Source: Pseudomonas mendocina
GTDB taxonomy: Bacteria > Pseudomonadota > Gammaproteobacteria > Pseudomonadales > Pseudomonadaceae
Direction: 5' to 3'
NCBI RefSeq assembly: GCF_900636545.1
Contig: NZ_LR134290.1
Coordinates: forward strand, 1,736,001-1,800,000
Length of the DNA stretch: 64,000 nucleotides
The position numbers and the translations under genes were made by a program. The notes under the pieces are model-generated. The model saw only the letters and a list, made by a program, of their open reading frames with translations, did no database searches and was not told the origin of the DNA. Below are positions 63,927 through 64,000 of this stretch, in pieces. How positions within the stretch are numbered: the stretch's first letter is position 1; each line of letters opens with the position of its first letter.

Positions 63927-64000
63927 TAGCCCGCAAGATTGAAAGCCCTGAAATGCTGACGAGATACGCGTTTGGCTACGGGTCGACGCGCGTATCATGA

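Overview
The window is a high-G+C chromosomal segment from a Pseudomonas species. Gene content and order match that genus. The slt / uup / conserved hypothetical / universal stress protein / exported protein / fadB-fadA / DUF1653 / topA run at the right end reproduces the order I recall around PA3020-PA3011 of P. aeruginosa. The FabH-like synthase / ECF sigma / zinc-finger protein / DUF692 locus matches the PA3286-PA3281 neighbourhood. Almost all genes are housekeeping or metabolic. No rRNA, tRNA, CRISPR array, prophage or insertion-sequence transposase was seen.

Layout. 1-2.7 kb: end of the cytochrome bo3 oxidase operon (cyoB 3' end, cyoC, cyoD, cyoE). 2.8-4.4 kb: a nucleotidyltransferase-like protein and a small exclusive pair of unknowns. 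4.4-7.3 kb: arsRBCH arsenic-resistance operon on the minus strand. 7.4-13.1 kb: hydrolase, chemoreceptor, glutaredoxin, AhpD-like protein and AraC regulator. 13.2-19 kb: small exported protein, SDR, CitMHS-type transporter, then a divergent GntR / amidohydrolase / MatC-like transporter locus for an organic acid. 19.3-30 kb: mixed single genes (ClpP-fold exported protein, two MFS-type proteins, LysR, a Tat-exported SDR, GST, HIT, lipoprotein, a short signal peptidase I, FAD monooxygenase, TPR protein). 30.1-33.4 kb: pnuC-nadR nicotinamide riboside salvage and an FMN glutamate-synthase-like protein. 33.6-35.6 kb: FabH-like synthase, ECF sigma factor and zinc-finger anti-sigma-like protein.

35.8-37.7 kb is the clearest foreign DNA. 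It is a visibly AT-rich block of three minus-strand ORFs separated by two integron-type attC recombination sites, with stop codons lying inside the attC core sites. No integrase is in the window, so it is a cassette cluster lacking an integrase (CALIN type), bounded by imperfect 40-bp direct repeats. It lies between the ECF sigma/anti-sigma pair and the operon that pair may control.

38.2-40.7 kb holds the most interesting system: hvfA-hvfB-hvfC-hvfX. It encodes an exported, cysteine-repeat RiPP precursor, a DUF692/MNIO maturase, its DUF2063 partner and a DoxX-type membrane protein, expected to make a copper-binding modified peptide (bufferin/HvfA class).

40.7-48.6 kb: an AraC regulator divergent from an operon of an AGPS-like FAD oxidase, a GlpD-like dehydrogenase and an FGGY kinase, followed by a pirin and a YegS/diacylglycerol-kinase-like lipid kinase. 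Together these suggest glycerol or ether-lipid metabolism. 48.7-64 kb: cheV, a MOSC protein, slt, uup, the fadBA beta-oxidation complex and topA. Several families of palindromic intergenic repeats (REP-like and others) lie between genes.
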